Assembly (NCBI GenBank): GCA_016642085.1
Contig: VOQV01000001.1
Span: forward strand, 1 to 64,000
Length of the DNA stretch: 64,000 bases
Reading direction: 5' to 3'
Source of the DNA: Pantoea sp. Brub
Lineage (GTDB): Bacteria; Pseudomonadota; Gammaproteobacteria; Enterobacterales; Enterobacteriaceae
Position numbers and translations under genes: made by a program. Shown piece after piece: positions 63,808 to 64,000 of the stretch. Position 1 is the first letter of the stretch. Every line of letters begins with the position of its first letter. The notes under the pieces are model-generated. The model was not told the DNA's origin. It ran no database searches and was given only the letters and a program-made list of their open reading frames with translations.

Positions 63808-64000
63808 CTACAATTTCATATAAACTTTAATGCCATCTAAAAACATCTGTACAGCTATTATTACTAAAATTAAACCCATAAGTTTTTCTAATACATTTAC
63901 ACCTTTTTCTCCTAATATTTTAAAAAATAAATTTGATAATAGTAAAATAATTAATGATAACCCCCAAGAAATAATTATAATACCTATAAGATATATTGTT
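63808..64000 (-). CDS. yhgN: YhgN-type MarC-family membrane protein, 5' part outside window
   Basis: Only the last 63 codons are in the window, read on the minus strand from 63999 to the TAG at 63808. The peptide has two hydrophobic segments around FKILGEKGVNVLEKLMG and ends VQMFLDGIKVYMKL. It resembles the C-terminus of E. coli YhgN (GEKGVNALERLMGLI, QMFLDGI), a MarC/SNARE-like inner-membrane protein of unclear function. yhgN lies near rpoH on the E. coli map, which supports the call over other MarC paralogues. Confidence 0.85.
   Translation of the reverse strand, partial: TIYLIGIIIISWGLSLIILLLSNLFFKILGEKGVNVLEKLMGLILVIIAVQMFLDGIKVYMKL

Overview
The window is a compact, very AT-rich stretch of a gammaproteobacterial chromosome. 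About 47 intact protein genes nearly all match Escherichia coli genes in product, length and local order. There is one RNase P RNA, one tRNA, one clear pseudogene, and no phage, insertion sequence, CRISPR array or toxin-like gene. Many E. coli neighbours are missing (apaG, fkpB, thrL, amiB, hfq, hflX, nsrR, priB, yqjD, yggT/U/V, ftsE/X), and the gaps hold AT-rich spacers of 0.1-1 kb. Lys and Asn codons have expanded inside proteins. This is the signature of an obligate insect endosymbiont related to the Enterobacterales. The retained set, with threonine, lysine, pyrimidine, glutathione and B-vitamin steps, fits best with a Blochmannia-type ant symbiont. That assignment is inference from memory of gene content, not a search.

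Layout. Block A (1-23.4 kb) follows the first minute or so of the E. coli map in reverse: pdxA (cut by the window edge), ksgA, apaH, folA, carB, carA, dapB, ispH, lspA, ileS, ribF, rpsT, dnaJ, dnaK, thrC, thrB, thrA. Block B (23.8-39.9 kb) follows the region near minute 95: nnr, tsaE, mutL, miaA, hflK, hflC, purA, rnr, rlmB, rpsF, rpsR, rplI, a decayed cysQ, ppa. Block C (40-59.4 kb) follows about minutes 71 to 66: dolP, rnpB, yqjE, yqjK, tRNA-Ile(CAU), rpoD, dnaG, rpsU, tsaD, folB, cca, hldE, ribB, plsC, ygiN, yggS, hemW, yggX, ruvX, yqgE, gshB. Block D (60.3-64 kb) follows about minute 78: tusA, rsmD, ftsY, rpoH and the end of yhgN.

How the genes work together. The biosynthetic genes supply threonine (thrABC), a lysine/diaminopimelate step (dapB), carbamoyl phosphate (carAB), AMP (purA), folate (folA, folB), FMN/FAD (ribB, ribF), pyridoxal phosphate (pdxA), isoprenoids (ispH) and glutathione (gshB). 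Envelope upkeep is represented by lspA, plsC, hldE, dolP, hflKC and ftsY. RNA maturation is represented by rnpB, rnr, cca, tsaD, tsaE, miaA, tusA, ksgA, rsmD, rlmB and ruvX. Both sigma factors of the window, rpoD and rpoH, are intact, and two heat-shock-type promoters are still readable in front of dnaK.

Most notable points. (1) A cysQ relic at 38311-38990 still aligns along its length although broken by a frameshift and several Trp-to-stop and Gln-to-stop changes. (2) A 10-copy 9-bp tandem repeat lies inside rpoD. (3) E. coli-like sigma-32 promoters are preserved in front of dnaK. (4) The tRNA lacks an encoded CCA. (5) RNase R and FtsY have lost their charged terminal extensions. (6) Several perfect inverted repeats sit in long spacers. 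I found no convincing new biological system; the interest here is in genome reduction and in what regulation survives it.
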